In this document: piece after piece, positions 12,601 to 21,598 of the stretch
Numbering within the stretch: the first letter of the stretch is position 1
How the letters are laid out: each line of letters starts with the position of its first letter
Assembly: GCF_031882575.1 (NCBI RefSeq)
Contig: NZ_CP134772.1
Span: 2,189,001-2,253,000 of the forward strand
Direction of reading: 5' to 3'
DNA: 64,000 nucleotides
Source of the DNA: Pseudomonas sp. VD-NE ins
GTDB taxonomy: Bacteria; Pseudomonadota; Gammaproteobacteria; Pseudomonadales; Pseudomonadaceae
The notes under the pieces: generated by a model
What the model saw: only the letters and a program-made list of their open reading frames with translations
Told to the model about the DNA's origin: nothing
Database searches by the model: none
Program-made: the position numbers and the translations under genes

Positions 12601-15600
12601 TGCGTCAGGCGGTGGTGCTGGCGCAACCGGGTCTCAGCGGTCAGCAACTGGTCGCCTGGCTGGTGCCGAGCGATGCCACGCTGCACGACGCCAGCCCAGC
12701 GGAACAGGCGCAGTGGCGTGACCGCGTGCGTGCCGAGCTCAAGGAAAACCTGCCGGATCACATGATCCCGGCGCACCTGTTGCTGCTCACGCAATTGCCG
12801 CTGACCGCCAACGGCAAGCTCAATCGCAGCGCGTTGCCGTCGCCGGATGTGAGTCAGGCGCAGCAGGCCTATCAGGCGCCGCAAAGCGAGCTGGAACAGC
12901 GCTTGGCCGCGATCTGGCAAGACGTGCTGAAACTGCCGCAAGTCGGCCTCAACGACAACTTCTTCGAACTGGGTGGCGATTCGATCATTTCGATTCAGGT
13001 GGTCAGCCGCGCGCGACAGGCCGGCATTCGCCTGAATCCCAAAGACCTGTTCCAGCACCAGACTATTCAGCGACTGGCCCTGGTCGCGCAATTGGGTGAC
13101 GACGAATCGAGCATCGACCAACAAGCGGTCACCGGCCCTGCGTTGTTGTTGCCGATCCAGCAGCAGTTTTTCGAAGACGATATCCCTGAGCGTCATCACT
13201 GGAACCAGTCGGTGTTGCTCAAACCGCGTCAGCCGCTGGACGCGGAGAAAATCGAGCAAGTATTGCGCGCGCTGGTCGCGCATCACGATGCCTTGCGCCT
13301 GAGCTTCACTCAGCACAACGGCGGGTGGCAGGCCGAGCACCGCGCGGTTGAAGATCAGCCGCACAACCTGCTGTGGCAGGAGGACGTCGCCGATGCCGCC
13401 GCGCTGGAGGCTTTGGGCAACCGCGCGCAGCGCAGCCTCGACCTGCAGAACGGGCCGTTGCTACGGGCGGTGCTGGCGAATCTGGCCGATGGCACGCAGC
13501 GCTTGCAGTTGGTGATTCATCACCTGGCTGTCGACGGTGTGTCATGGCGGATTCTGCTGGAAGACCTGCAAAACGCTTATCAGCAATTGCTCGACGGTCA
13601 GCCCCTGAAACTGCCGTCCAAGACCAGTGCCTTCAAGGACTGGAGTGAACACTTGCAGCGCTACGCCAACAGCGCGGCGTTGCAACAGGAACTGGCTTAC
13701 TGGCAGGCATGCCTGAGCGATGTCGGCAGCGATCTGCCGTGCAAGCGGATGGACGCCGGTCAGCAGAACAGACTGGCGCAGACGGTACAGACCAGACTGG
13801 GCGCGGAGCTGACCCGACAACTGCTGCAAGAAGCGCCGGCGGCGTATCGCACCCAGGTCAACGACCTGTTGTTGGCGGCACTGGCGCGGGTGATCGGGCG
13901 CTGGAGCGGGCAGTCATCAACGCTGATTCAGCTCGAAGGCCATGGCCGTGAAGAGCTGTTCGACGGTGTCGATCTGACCCGCACCGTGGGCTGGTTCACC
14001 AGTCTGTTCCCGGTGCGTCTGACCCCGGCGGCTACGCCGGGCGAGTCGATCAAGCAGATCAAGGAACAACTGCGCTCGATCCCCAACAAGGGCATCGGTT
14101 TCGGTGCATTGCGTCACCTTGGCGATGCTCAGGCACAACAGCGCCTGCGCGCCTTGCCGACGCCGCGCATCACCTTCAACTACCTCGGTCAGTTCGACGG
14201 CAGTTTCGAGGGCGATGACGGCGCGCTGTTTGCGCCGGCGCCGGACAATGCCGGTCTCGATCAGAGCCCGGACGCGCCAATGGGCAACTGGCTGACCCTC
14301 AACGGTCAGGTGTATGGCGGCGAATTGCGCGTGGGCTGGACGTTCAGCGGCGAGCGTTTCGACAACGCCGTGATCGAAGCACTGGCGGCGGATTACGCCG
14401 AAGAACTGGCCGCTTTGATCGAGCATTGCCTGACCCCGGGCGTCGAAGGCCTGACGCCATCGGACTTCCCGCTGGCCGGCCTGACCCAGACGCAACTCGA
14501 CGGCTTGCCTTTGCCGGCCCAGCAGATTGCCGATGTCTATCCACTGTCGGCGATGCAGCAGGGCATGCTGTTCCACAGTCTCTACGAACAGGCCACCGGT
14601 GATTACATCAACCAGGTCCGCCTCGACGTCGAAGGCCTTGATCCGCAGCGCTTCCAGCAGGCCTGGCAAGCGGCGGTGGATAACCACGACATCCTGCGCA
14701 CCAGTTTCGTCTGGCAAGGTGAACTGGCGCGCCCGGTGCAGGTGGTGCACAAGCAACTGGACATGCCGTTCAGTGTGGTTGACTGGCGTGAGCGCAGCGA
14801 TTGCCTGGGCGAGTTGAACGCGCTGGCCGCCGCCGAGCAGGCACAAGGTTTCGACCTGAGCCAGGGGCCGCTGCTGCGTATGGTTGTGGTGCGCCTGGAC
14901 GATCAGCGCTGCCATTTGATCTACACCAACCACCACATCCTGATGGATGGCTGGAGCAACTCGCAGTTGCTCGGCGAAGTGCTGCAGCGCTACAGCGGCA
15001 TTGCCCAGCCGACGCTGGCCGGGCGTTATCGCGATTACATCGAATGGCTGCAGCGTCAGGACGTGCAGGCCAGCGAACATTACTGGACCGCGCAACTGGC
15101 TGACCTGGAAGCGCCAACCCTGTTGGCGCAAGCATTTCAGGCGCAGCGTGGCGATGCTCCAAGGGACGGCCATGGCGAGCACTTCTGCGTGCTCGACGCG
15201 GCGCAAACCCGGCAGTTGGGCGAGTTTGCCCGGCAGCAGAAAGTCACCCTCAACACGCTGATTCAAGCGGCCTGGTTGCTACTGTTGCAGCGCTTGACCG
15301 GCCAACAGAGCGTCGCGTTCGGCGCTACGGTGGCGGGGCGTCCGGCGGAACTCAAAGGTGTCGAGCAGCAGATCGGTCTGTTCATCAACACCTTGCCGGT
15401 GATCGCCAGCCCACGTTCGCAATCGAGCGTAGGTGAGTGGCTGCAGAACGTGCAGGCGCAGAATCTGACGCTGCGTGAGCATGAGCACACGCCGTTGTTC
15501 GACATTCAGCGTTGGGCGGCGCGCAACGGTGAAGCGTTGTTCGACAACATTCTGGTGTTTGAAAACTACCCGGTGTCCGAGGCGCTGGAGCAGGGCGCGC

Positions 15601-18600
15601 CGCAGGAATTGCGCTTCGGCGAGATCAACAACCATGAACAGACCAACTATCCGCTGACGCTGCTGGTGCATTTGAGCGACGAGTTGTCGATGCACTTCAG
15701 CTACCAGTGCGACAGCTTTGCGGCGCACAGCATTGTCCAGCTCTGCGGGTTCTTGCAGCGCTTGCTCGGGCAGATGAGCGAATCGGGCGAGCGTACGCTC
15801 GGCGAGTTGAACCTGATCGACAACGTCACCAGCGCCGACACCGACTTCATCACCGAGCAGTGCATTCATCAAGCCATTGCCCGTCAGGTGGCGACGACGC
15901 CGGATGCGCTGGCGGTGACCTTTGCCGATACACAACTGACCTACGCCGAACTGGACGCGCAGGCCAATCGTCTGGCGCACAAGCTGATCGAGCTCGGTGT
16001 CGGTCCTGAAGTGCGCGTGGGCGTGGCGATGCCGCGTTCCGAGCAGTTGCTGATTGCCCTGCTGGCGGTGCTCAAATCCGGTGGCGCGTATGTGCCGCTG
16101 GATCCGGATTACCCGGCCGATCGCGTTGCTTACATGCTGGAAGACAGCCGTGCGCGGGTGTTGCTCACTGAGCAAGCGGTCGCCGCAACCCTGAGTGTGC
16201 CGGGCGATACGCAAGTGCTGCTGATGGATCAGGTTTCGCTGAACGGTTATCCGGCTAGCGCACCTCAAACATCGGTCACACCGGACAACCTGGCCTACGT
16301 GATCTACACCTCCGGTTCCACCGGCAAACCGAAAGGCGTGGCCATCGCCCATCGCAACGTCATGGCCCTGATCGACTGGTCGGCCAAGGTCTACAGCCGC
16401 GACGACATCCAAGGCGTGCTGGCGTCGACTTCGGTGTGCTTCGACCTGTCGGTGTGGGAGCTGTTTGTCACGTTGGTCAATGGCGGTTCGCTGATCATCG
16501 CGCGCAATGCCCTGGAGTTGCCGCAGTTGCCGGCTCGAGATCAGGTACGCCTGATCAACACCGTGCCGTCGGCCATCGCTGCGCTGCAACGTGCCGGGCA
16601 GATTCCGTCGAGCGTGCGCATCATCAATCTCGCTGGGGAACCGCTCAAGCAAGGCCTGGTCGACGCGCTGTATCAACAGCCCACCGTTGAGCATGTCTAC
16701 GACCTGTACGGCCCATCGGAAGACACCACCTATTCGACGTGGACCCGCCGCGTTGCCGGTGGTCAGGCGCGCATTGGTCGTGCCCTGAACTACACCGCCA
16801 GCCATTTGCTCGACGCCGATCTGCACGTCGTGCCCCAAGGCGTTTCGGCCGAGCTGTACTTGTCCGGCGCTGGCATCACCCGCGGTTATCTGGGGCGTGC
16901 GGCGATGACTGCCGAACGCTTTGTGCCTAATCCACTCGCCAGCAACGGTGAGCGCATGTACCGCACCGGCGACCTGATTCGTGAACGCGAAGAGGGTGAG
17001 CTGGAATACATGGGCCGAATCGACCATCAGGTGAAGATTCGCGGTTTGCGTATCGAACTCGGCGAAATCGAAGCGCGACTGGTGGCGCATGCCGCCGTAC
17101 GCGAAGCTGTCGTGGTGGCCAGTGAAGTGCAGGGCAGCCAGCAGTTGATCGCCTACCTTGCGCCGAGTGATCCGGCGACGGTCGACGCCAGCGCCGAGCA
17201 GCAACGTGACTTGCATGACAGTCTCAGCGCCTGGCTGGGCGCCACCCTGCCGGATTACATGGTGCCGACCCATCGGCTGTGGCTGGCGCAGATGCCGCTG
17301 ACCCCCAACGGCAAGATCGATCGCAAGCGCTTGCCGGCACTGGAACTGACGGCGGCGCAACAACACGTCGAACCGGTCAATGCCACCGAGCAGGCGTTGG
17401 TGGACATCTGGAAAGATGTCCTGGGACTGGCGCAGGTCAGCACCAGCGACAGCTTCTTTGCCTTGGGCGGCGATTCGATCATCTCGATTCAAGTGGTCAG
17501 CCGTGCCCGTCAGCAAGGCCTGGAACTGAGTCCGAAGGACCTGTTCCAGCACCCGACCATTGCGCAGTTGGCCCAGCGTGTCGGGGTCAGTTCGGACGCA
17601 CCGGTGGCCACGCTGGTCGATATGCCGTTGCACGGTTTGAGTGACGCGCAAGTGGCCGAACTGCCGTTGGCGCAGGATCAACTGGCCGGGCTCTATCGTC
17701 TGTCGCCGATGCAGCAGGGCATGCTGTTCCTCGGCCTGAACGCGCCGGAGTCGGATCTCTACATCAACCAATTGTGCATTCCGGTGCAGGGCCTTGACCC
17801 GGCGCGGTTGAAAGACGCTTGGGCAACCGTAAGCCGACGCCACGATATCTTGCGCACCGGGTTTCTCTGGCAGGACATGGCCGAGCCACTGCAATTTGTA
17901 CTCGCCGATCCGCAACTGCCGATCAGCCTGCTCGACTGGCGCGAGCAGGATCACTCGGCCGAAGCGCTGCAAGCGTTGGCCGATGCCGAGCGGGCCAAGG
18001 GCTTCGATCTCGATCAGCCGCCGCTGCAACGCCTGACCCTGGTGCAGGTGGGCGAGGACAGCTATCAACTGATCTGGACCTACCACCATATCCTGATCGA
18101 CGGCTGGAGCAGTTCGCAGTTGATCGGTGAGGTGCTGAGCCAGTATTCCGGCAAGCCGCTGGCCGACGCTGTGCCGTACCGTCGCTATATCAACTGGCTG
18201 CAACAGCAGGATGGCAACGCCAGTGAAGGGTTCTGGCGTCAGCACCTGAGTCAGCTCGACGAGCCGACTTATCTGGCCGACGCCGTGGCGCGCACCGGCA
18301 GCGGTCGTGGCCACGAGGCGTTGTACAGCCGCTTGGGCGAAGAACATACCGAACAACTCAAAGCCTTCGCGCAAGCACAGCAAGTCACCCTCAACACCTT
18401 GGTGCAGGGCGCGTGGCTGATGCTGCTCAGCCGTTACAGCGGCCAGCGCTGTGTGGCGTTCGGCGCGACGGTGGCGGGGCGCCCGGCGAGTCTGCCGGCG
18501 TCGGAATCGATCCTCGGTCTGTTCATCAATACCTTGCCGGTGATCAAAGACGTTCCGGCCGAGCAGTCGGTCGGCGAGTGGCTGCGCGACTTGCAGGACT

Positions 18601-21590
18601 TCAACCTGGAAATGCGTGAGCGCGAATACACTCCGCTCACCGACGTGCAGCGCTGGGCCGGACGGGCCGGGCAATCGCTGTTCGACAGCATCATCGTGTT
18701 CGAGAACCACCCAATCGACCAGGCGCTGCGCGAGTGGCGCGATGACTCGCTGAAGTTTGGCGAGATCAGCAACGCCGGCCTGACCAACTTCCCGATGGAC
18801 TTGATGGTTACCCTCGAGGAGGGGCTGGTGATCGAGTACATGTTCCTGCGTGAGCATTTCGACCGGGCGACCGTCGAAGGCATCCGCAGCAACATGGAAG
18901 GTTTGCTTGCGGCGTTGGCACAGGATGCGGCGCAACCGCTGGGGCGCATTGGACTGCCAAGCGGTCAGGCGGCTACCGCACAGGTTGTGCCGGCCGCTTC
19001 GCAAGCACCGGCCGTGCATCAGCGTATCGCTCAATGGGCGGCGCAGCGTGGCGAGCAGACGGCGCTGGTCTTCAATGGCCAGACCTTCAGTTACGGCCAG
19101 ATCGACGCCCGCGCCAACCGTCTGGCCCATGCGTTGATCGCTGAAGGCGTCGGTCCGGAAGTGCGCGTCGGCGTGGCACTGCCACGCAGCGAAAACATGA
19201 TCGTGGCGCTGCTCGCGGTGCTCAAGGCCGGTGGCGCCTATGTGCCGCTGGATGCGACCTATCCGCGTGAGCGCCTGAGCTATCTGATGCGTGATTCCGG
19301 GATTGCCCTGCTGCTCAGTGATTCGAGTCTGCGTCAGGTGATGCCGGCGCAGGACAACTTGCATGTGCTGGAGCTCGATCAACTGGATCTGAGCGCGCAA
19401 TCCGCCAGCGCACCGGATGTCGCCGTGCAGCCGGGCAACCTCGCTTACGTGATCTACACCTCCGGTTCGACCGGTCAGCCGAAAGGCGTCGGTGTCGCTC
19501 ACGGCCCGTTGGCGATGCACTGCGAGGCGATCGGTCAGCGTTATGAAATGAGTGAAGCCGATTGCGAACTGCACTTCATGTCGTTCGCCTTCGACGGCGC
19601 GCATGAGCGCTGGCTGACCACCTTGACCCACGGTGCGCGTCTGCTGATCCGTGACGACAGCCTGTGGACTGCCGAGCAGACCTACAACGCTCTGCATCAA
19701 TACGGCGTAACCGTGGCCGCGTTCCCGCCAGTGTATTTGCAGCAACTGGCCGAACACGCGGAACAGCACGGCAATCCGCCGGCGGTGCGCATCTACTGCT
19801 TCGGTGGTGATGCCGTGCCGGTGGCGAGTTTCGAACTGGCCAAACGCGCGCTCAAGCCGCAATACATCATCAACGGTTACGGGCCGACGGAAACCGTGGT
19901 CACGCCGCTGATCTGGAAGGCCGGCACTGATGATCAGTGCGGTGCAGCCTATGCGCCAATCGGCAGTGTGGTCGGCGAGCGCAGCGGTTACGTGCTCGAC
20001 GCTGACCTCAATCCATTGCCCGCGGGCGTTGCCGGTGAACTGTACCTGGGCGGCGCGCTGGCCCGGGGTTATCTGGGCCGTGCCGGCGGCACCGCCGAGC
20101 GTTTCGTCGCTGACCCGTTCAGCACCGATGGCAGTCGTCTGTATCGCACCGGCGACCTGGTGCGCCAGCGCGAGGACGGCACTGTCGACTACCTGGGGCG
20201 GATCGATCATCAAGTGAAGATTCGTGGTTTCCGTATCGAGCTGGGCGAAGTCGAAGCGCGACTCAAGCAACAGCCGGGTGTGCGCGACGCTGCCGTGGTG
20301 GCGCGCGAGGGCGTCAGCGGCAAGCAGTTGCTCGGTTATGTGCTGGCGAATGCCGATACGCAAACCGACGGTTTGTGCGAACGCCTGCGCGAGCAACTCA
20401 AGGCCAGCCTGCCGGACTACATGGTGCCTGCGCACCTGATGTTGCTCGAACGTATGCCGCTGACGCCGAACGGCAAGCTTGACCGCAAGGCGCTGCCAAA
20501 CCCGGATGCTCAACAGCGTCAGGATTACCTGGCGCCGCGCACCGAGCTGGAAAGGGCCTTGGCGAAGATCTGGCAGGACGTGCTGAAAATCGAACGCGTC
20601 GGCCTCACCGACAACTTCTTCGAACTGGGCGGTGATTCGATTCTCAGCCTGCAAGTGGTGGCCCGCAGTCGTGTGCTCAAGGCTCAGGGTCTGAGCCTGA
20701 AACTGCGCGACCTGATGCAGAAACCGAGCATCGCCGAACTGGTCGCCAGTGTGCAGGGCAGCGCCGAAACAGCGTCTGGGCTGTTAGCGATGAACGCAGA
20801 GGTCAAGGGCGTTGCGCCGCTGTTCTGCATCCATGCAGGCTTCGGCACGGTGTTCGACTATGAGCCGTTGGCGCGCCGTTTGAGCGGTCGTCGTCAGGTG
20901 TTGGCGATTCAGTCGCGGATGCTCCTGGACCCGGCGTTCAACGATGTCTCGCTGCAAAGCATGGCCAGCGCCTACGTAGCGCAGATTCGCGAGAAGCAGC
21001 CACACGGGCCGTATCACCTGTTGGGTTGGTCGCTGGGCGGTACGTTGGCGATGCTGATGGCCGCGCAACTGGAACAGGCTGGCCAGACCGTGAAATTCGT
21101 CGGCCTGGTGGACAGCTTCGTGCCGTCGGCGAAGGTCAACGAAGGCGCAGTGGATGACTGGCAGGCCGATCTGCGCGACTTCCTGCGGGTGACCCTGCCA
21201 GAGTCCGCGCCTGGTTTGACCATCGACGGCGAGGAAACCGCGCAGAACCTGAGGGCGCTGTTCGCCCGCGCCATGAGTGCCGAACGCGGGGCGTCGACCT
21301 ACGTTGCACTGGGCGCCGATGAACTGGCCCATGTGTTCAGCGTGGCGCGCCGGCTCAAGCAATTGTCGTTGCGGCTCGATGGCTGTGCAGCGCTGACGGT
21401 CAAGCCGATCTGCTGGTGGACACTGGGTCGCGAAGAAGAGGCCGGGGAACTGGCGGCGCAACTCGCGCAGCCGGGCATGGGCGGCGAATGGCTCGATTGT
21501 GGGCACTTCCAGATCCCGCGCGATGAAACTTTCCTGTCCGAGGCTGAAGAAATGCTCGGCGAGATCGTTGAACCAGTAGCCATGTCCTGA
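6603..21590 (+). CDS. pvdD: Terminal pyoverdine peptide synthetase, four modules plus thioesterase (PvdD-like)
   Basis: This is a 4995-residue cytoplasmic assembly-line enzyme that adds the last four residues of the pyoverdine peptide and releases it. Domain order with approximate residues: C (50-490), A (520-1005), T (LGGHS, 1050), C (1110-1550), A (1573-2077), T (LGGDS, 2124), E (2180-2615), C (2643-3085), A (3090-3577), T (LGGDS, 3621), C (3697-4120), A (4137-4634), T (LGGDS, 4675), TE (4737-4990, GWSLGG at about 4809). Pocket codes read by hand are DILQLGLIWK (the published Gly code), DFWNVGMVHK (one residue from the Thr code DFWNIGMVHK), DLWNNALTYK (Ala-like) and DGEACGGVTK (same as the first A domain of the preceding synthetase). 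Predicted order is Gly, D-Thr (allo-Thr after epimerisation), Ala, hydroxyornithine type. The third T domain has the GGDS form usual before E domains, yet no E domain follows. The name pvdD is by analogy: it is the TE-bearing synthetase nearest fpvA. Confidence 0.95.
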   Translation: MDKSVALRVAKRFITLPLDKRKLYLEKMLEEGVSPANLPIPETRSGFAAIPLSYAQERQLFLWQMDPHSTAYHIPSALRLKGQLDVAALERSFNAVAARHESLRTTFAEHGETFCQVIHPQLPLSITLAPLSAGLDAAGAEAAIKAFVESETARPFNLQQGPLLRVALLKVADDDHVLVLIQHHIIADGWSIKVLVNELIQHYAADTAGQPLALPELEVQYADYAIWQRHWLEAGERERQLAYWIKTLDGEQPVLELPIDFPRPAVQSLRGARLQLDLPAALGDALKQLAQREGASLFMVLLASFQALLHRYSGQAQIRVGVPTANRNRVETEGLIGFFVNTQVLNAEVNGQLPFNQLLAQVKQAALAAQAHQDLPFEQLIEALQPERSLSHSPVFQVMFNHQTSRDQGRGAVQLPQLSVEDVQWEGRTAQFDLTLNTYESNDGFAAELTYATDLFKPETVERLARHWQNLLQGIIAEPTRRVGELPLLDSAEHGVLLQDWLRVADHSAQAECVQQGFALQAQRNPQATALIIGDDVLTYGELDARANQLAHYLIEAGVGPDQLVGIAVERSVEMIVGLLAILKAGGAYVPLDPAYPEDRLAYMIEDSGLQLLLTQTHLQAQLPIPAGVQTLLLDQPGAWLAAYPKTAPSVAVNGEHLAYTIYTSGSTGKPKGVMVRHAALRNFVASMIKQPGIAAADRMLSLTTFSFDIFGLEIYGPLLAGACVVLTGKDVHQDPQAVLELIERHAVSVLQATPSTWRMLLDNENATILKGRTFLCGGEALPQELANRMLALTPSVWNLYGPTETTIWSAQHALSVDNSRPFLGTPIDNTALYILGSDLELNPLGAPGELLIGGDGLARGYFQRPSLTAERFVPDPFAKNGARLYRTGDLTRYRAEGVIEYIGRIDHQVKIRGFRIELGEIEARLLALDSVRETVVVAQDGPTGPQLVGYVVPSASAVDEVELRSALKASLKAELPEYMVPAHLLFLAQLPLTPNGKVDRKALPAPDASQLQSTYSAPQTATQHAVAEIWQAVLKLERVGLSDNFFELGGHSLLVTQVVSRVRQTLNVQVPLRTLFEHSTLEDFVAALGVDQATQEPAIVAQPRTQSMALSYAQERQWFLWQLEPTSSAYHVPAALRLRGELDLSALQHSFNALIARHESLRTCFVEESGQTLQVIQAHGTLDLQVQDVAGLDDTALQALVAAETLHLFNLQQGPLLRVKLLRLAADDHALVITLHHIVSDGWSMNIMVDELVALYAAYSQGQTATLPTLPVQYADYAVWQKQWMDAGERERQLSYWTAQLGDGDQPLLELPTDRPRPPEQSYRGARRDIPLSLELAAALKQVAQRENVTLFALLLASFQTLLHRYSGQADIRVGVPVANRNRVETEGLIGFFVNTQVLKAEFDSQQTFRSLLQQVKNTVLGAQAHQDLPFEQLVDALQPERSLSHSPLFQVMHNHQSQARQAQGATRLPQLHIEGLPWASNTAQFDLTLNTFESTDNVWAELTYATDLFDVETIERLSQHWTNLLQGIVTDSGQRIAELPLHDAAERAATLLQWNPAVADFPNEQCLHHLIEAQAARAPQAIAVTYAEQCLSYGELNSRANQLAHKLIASGVGPDVRVGLAAERSLDMLVGLVAILKAGGAYVPLDPSYPEERLAYMIGDSGIGLLLTQSHLLARLPVPDSVRSLMLDQDREDLEGYSDSNPHVSMSADNLAYVIYTSGSTGQPKGTLLAHRNVLRLFEASAAWFDFGAQDVWSLFHSYAFDFSVWEIFGALLYGGKLVVVPYEVSRAPEDFFALLCREGITVLNQTPSAFKQLMQVACAPEHAAQQLALRYVVFGGEALEVKSLRPWFERFGDQTPQLINMYGITETTVHVTYRPLSMADLQRDASSPIGEPIPDLSWYLLDGDLNPVAKGCIGELYVGRAGLARGYLNRADLTTLRFIPDPFAADGGRLYRTGDLARYRADGVIEYIGRIDHQVKIRGFRIELGEIEAQLLEQTAVRQAVVLAQPGLSGQQLVAWLVPSDATLHDASPAEQAQWRDRVRAELKENLPDHMIPAHLLLLTQLPLTANGKLNRSALPSPDVSQAQQAYQAPQSELEQRLAAIWQDVLKLPQVGLNDNFFELGGDSIISIQVVSRARQAGIRLNPKDLFQHQTIQRLALVAQLGDDESSIDQQAVTGPALLLPIQQQFFEDDIPERHHWNQSVLLKPRQPLDAEKIEQVLRALVAHHDALRLSFTQHNGGWQAEHRAVEDQPHNLLWQEDVADAAALEALGNRAQRSLDLQNGPLLRAVLANLADGTQRLQLVIHHLAVDGVSWRILLEDLQNAYQQLLDGQPLKLPSKTSAFKDWSEHLQRYANSAALQQELAYWQACLSDVGSDLPCKRMDAGQQNRLAQTVQTRLGAELTRQLLQEAPAAYRTQVNDLLLAALARVIGRWSGQSSTLIQLEGHGREELFDGVDLTRTVGWFTSLFPVRLTPAATPGESIKQIKEQLRSIPNKGIGFGALRHLGDAQAQQRLRALPTPRITFNYLGQFDGSFEGDDGALFAPAPDNAGLDQSPDAPMGNWLTLNGQVYGGELRVGWTFSGERFDNAVIEALAADYAEELAALIEHCLTPGVEGLTPSDFPLAGLTQTQLDGLPLPAQQIADVYPLSAMQQGMLFHSLYEQATGDYINQVRLDVEGLDPQRFQQAWQAAVDNHDILRTSFVWQGELARPVQVVHKQLDMPFSVVDWRERSDCLGELNALAAAEQAQGFDLSQGPLLRMVVVRLDDQRCHLIYTNHHILMDGWSNSQLLGEVLQRYSGIAQPTLAGRYRDYIEWLQRQDVQASEHYWTAQLADLEAPTLLAQAFQAQRGDAPRDGHGEHFCVLDAAQTRQLGEFARQQKVTLNTLIQAAWLLLLQRLTGQQSVAFGATVAGRPAELKGVEQQIGLFINTLPVIASPRSQSSVGEWLQNVQAQNLTLREHEHTPLFDIQRWAARNGEALFDNILVFENYPVSEALEQGAPQELRFGEINNHEQTNYPLTLLVHLSDELSMHFSYQCDSFAAHSIVQLCGFLQRLLGQMSESGERTLGELNLIDNVTSADTDFITEQCIHQAIARQVATTPDALAVTFADTQLTYAELDAQANRLAHKLIELGVGPEVRVGVAMPRSEQLLIALLAVLKSGGAYVPLDPDYPADRVAYMLEDSRARVLLTEQAVAATLSVPGDTQVLLMDQVSLNGYPASAPQTSVTPDNLAYVIYTSGSTGKPKGVAIAHRNVMALIDWSAKVYSRDDIQGVLASTSVCFDLSVWELFVTLVNGGSLIIARNALELPQLPARDQVRLINTVPSAIAALQRAGQIPSSVRIINLAGEPLKQGLVDALYQQPTVEHVYDLYGPSEDTTYSTWTRRVAGGQARIGRALNYTASHLLDADLHVVPQGVSAELYLSGAGITRGYLGRAAMTAERFVPNPLASNGERMYRTGDLIREREEGELEYMGRIDHQVKIRGLRIELGEIEARLVAHAAVREAVVVASEVQGSQQLIAYLAPSDPATVDASAEQQRDLHDSLSAWLGATLPDYMVPTHRLWLAQMPLTPNGKIDRKRLPALELTAAQQHVEPVNATEQALVDIWKDVLGLAQVSTSDSFFALGGDSIISIQVVSRARQQGLELSPKDLFQHPTIAQLAQRVGVSSDAPVATLVDMPLHGLSDAQVAELPLAQDQLAGLYRLSPMQQGMLFLGLNAPESDLYINQLCIPVQGLDPARLKDAWATVSRRHDILRTGFLWQDMAEPLQFVLADPQLPISLLDWREQDHSAEALQALADAERAKGFDLDQPPLQRLTLVQVGEDSYQLIWTYHHILIDGWSSSQLIGEVLSQYSGKPLADAVPYRRYINWLQQQDGNASEGFWRQHLSQLDEPTYLADAVARTGSGRGHEALYSRLGEEHTEQLKAFAQAQQVTLNTLVQGAWLMLLSRYSGQRCVAFGATVAGRPASLPASESILGLFINTLPVIKDVPAEQSVGEWLRDLQDFNLEMREREYTPLTDVQRWAGRAGQSLFDSIIVFENHPIDQALREWRDDSLKFGEISNAGLTNFPMDLMVTLEEGLVIEYMFLREHFDRATVEGIRSNMEGLLAALAQDAAQPLGRIGLPSGQAATAQVVPAASQAPAVHQRIAQWAAQRGEQTALVFNGQTFSYGQIDARANRLAHALIAEGVGPEVRVGVALPRSENMIVALLAVLKAGGAYVPLDATYPRERLSYLMRDSGIALLLSDSSLRQVMPAQDNLHVLELDQLDLSAQSASAPDVAVQPGNLAYVIYTSGSTGQPKGVGVAHGPLAMHCEAIGQRYEMSEADCELHFMSFAFDGAHERWLTTLTHGARLLIRDDSLWTAEQTYNALHQYGVTVAAFPPVYLQQLAEHAEQHGNPPAVRIYCFGGDAVPVASFELAKRALKPQYIINGYGPTETVVTPLIWKAGTDDQCGAAYAPIGSVVGERSGYVLDADLNPLPAGVAGELYLGGALARGYLGRAGGTAERFVADPFSTDGSRLYRTGDLVRQREDGTVDYLGRIDHQVKIRGFRIELGEVEARLKQQPGVRDAAVVAREGVSGKQLLGYVLANADTQTDGLCERLREQLKASLPDYMVPAHLMLLERMPLTPNGKLDRKALPNPDAQQRQDYLAPRTELERALAKIWQDVLKIERVGLTDNFFELGGDSILSLQVVARSRVLKAQGLSLKLRDLMQKPSIAELVASVQGSAETASGLLAMNAEVKGVAPLFCIHAGFGTVFDYEPLARRLSGRRQVLAIQSRMLLDPAFNDVSLQSMASAYVAQIREKQPHGPYHLLGWSLGGTLAMLMAAQLEQAGQTVKFVGLVDSFVPSAKVNEGAVDDWQADLRDFLRVTLPESAPGLTIDGEETAQNLRALFARAMSAERGASTYVALGADELAHVFSVARRLKQLSLRLDGCAALTVKPICWWTLGREEEAGELAAQLAQPGMGGEWLDCGHFQIPRDETFLSEAEEMLGEIVEPVAMS

Positions 21591-21598
21591 ACCTGAAC

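Noticed and set aside
15279..20654. Very long antisense open frame (1791 codons, minus strand) and similar ones at 2554-4389, 4414-6147, 6390-9641 and 11688-13364
   Set aside because: They mirror the synthetase genes in GC-rich sequence. Their products are rich in His, Gln and Arg with no domains, while the plus strand has complete NRPS motifs.
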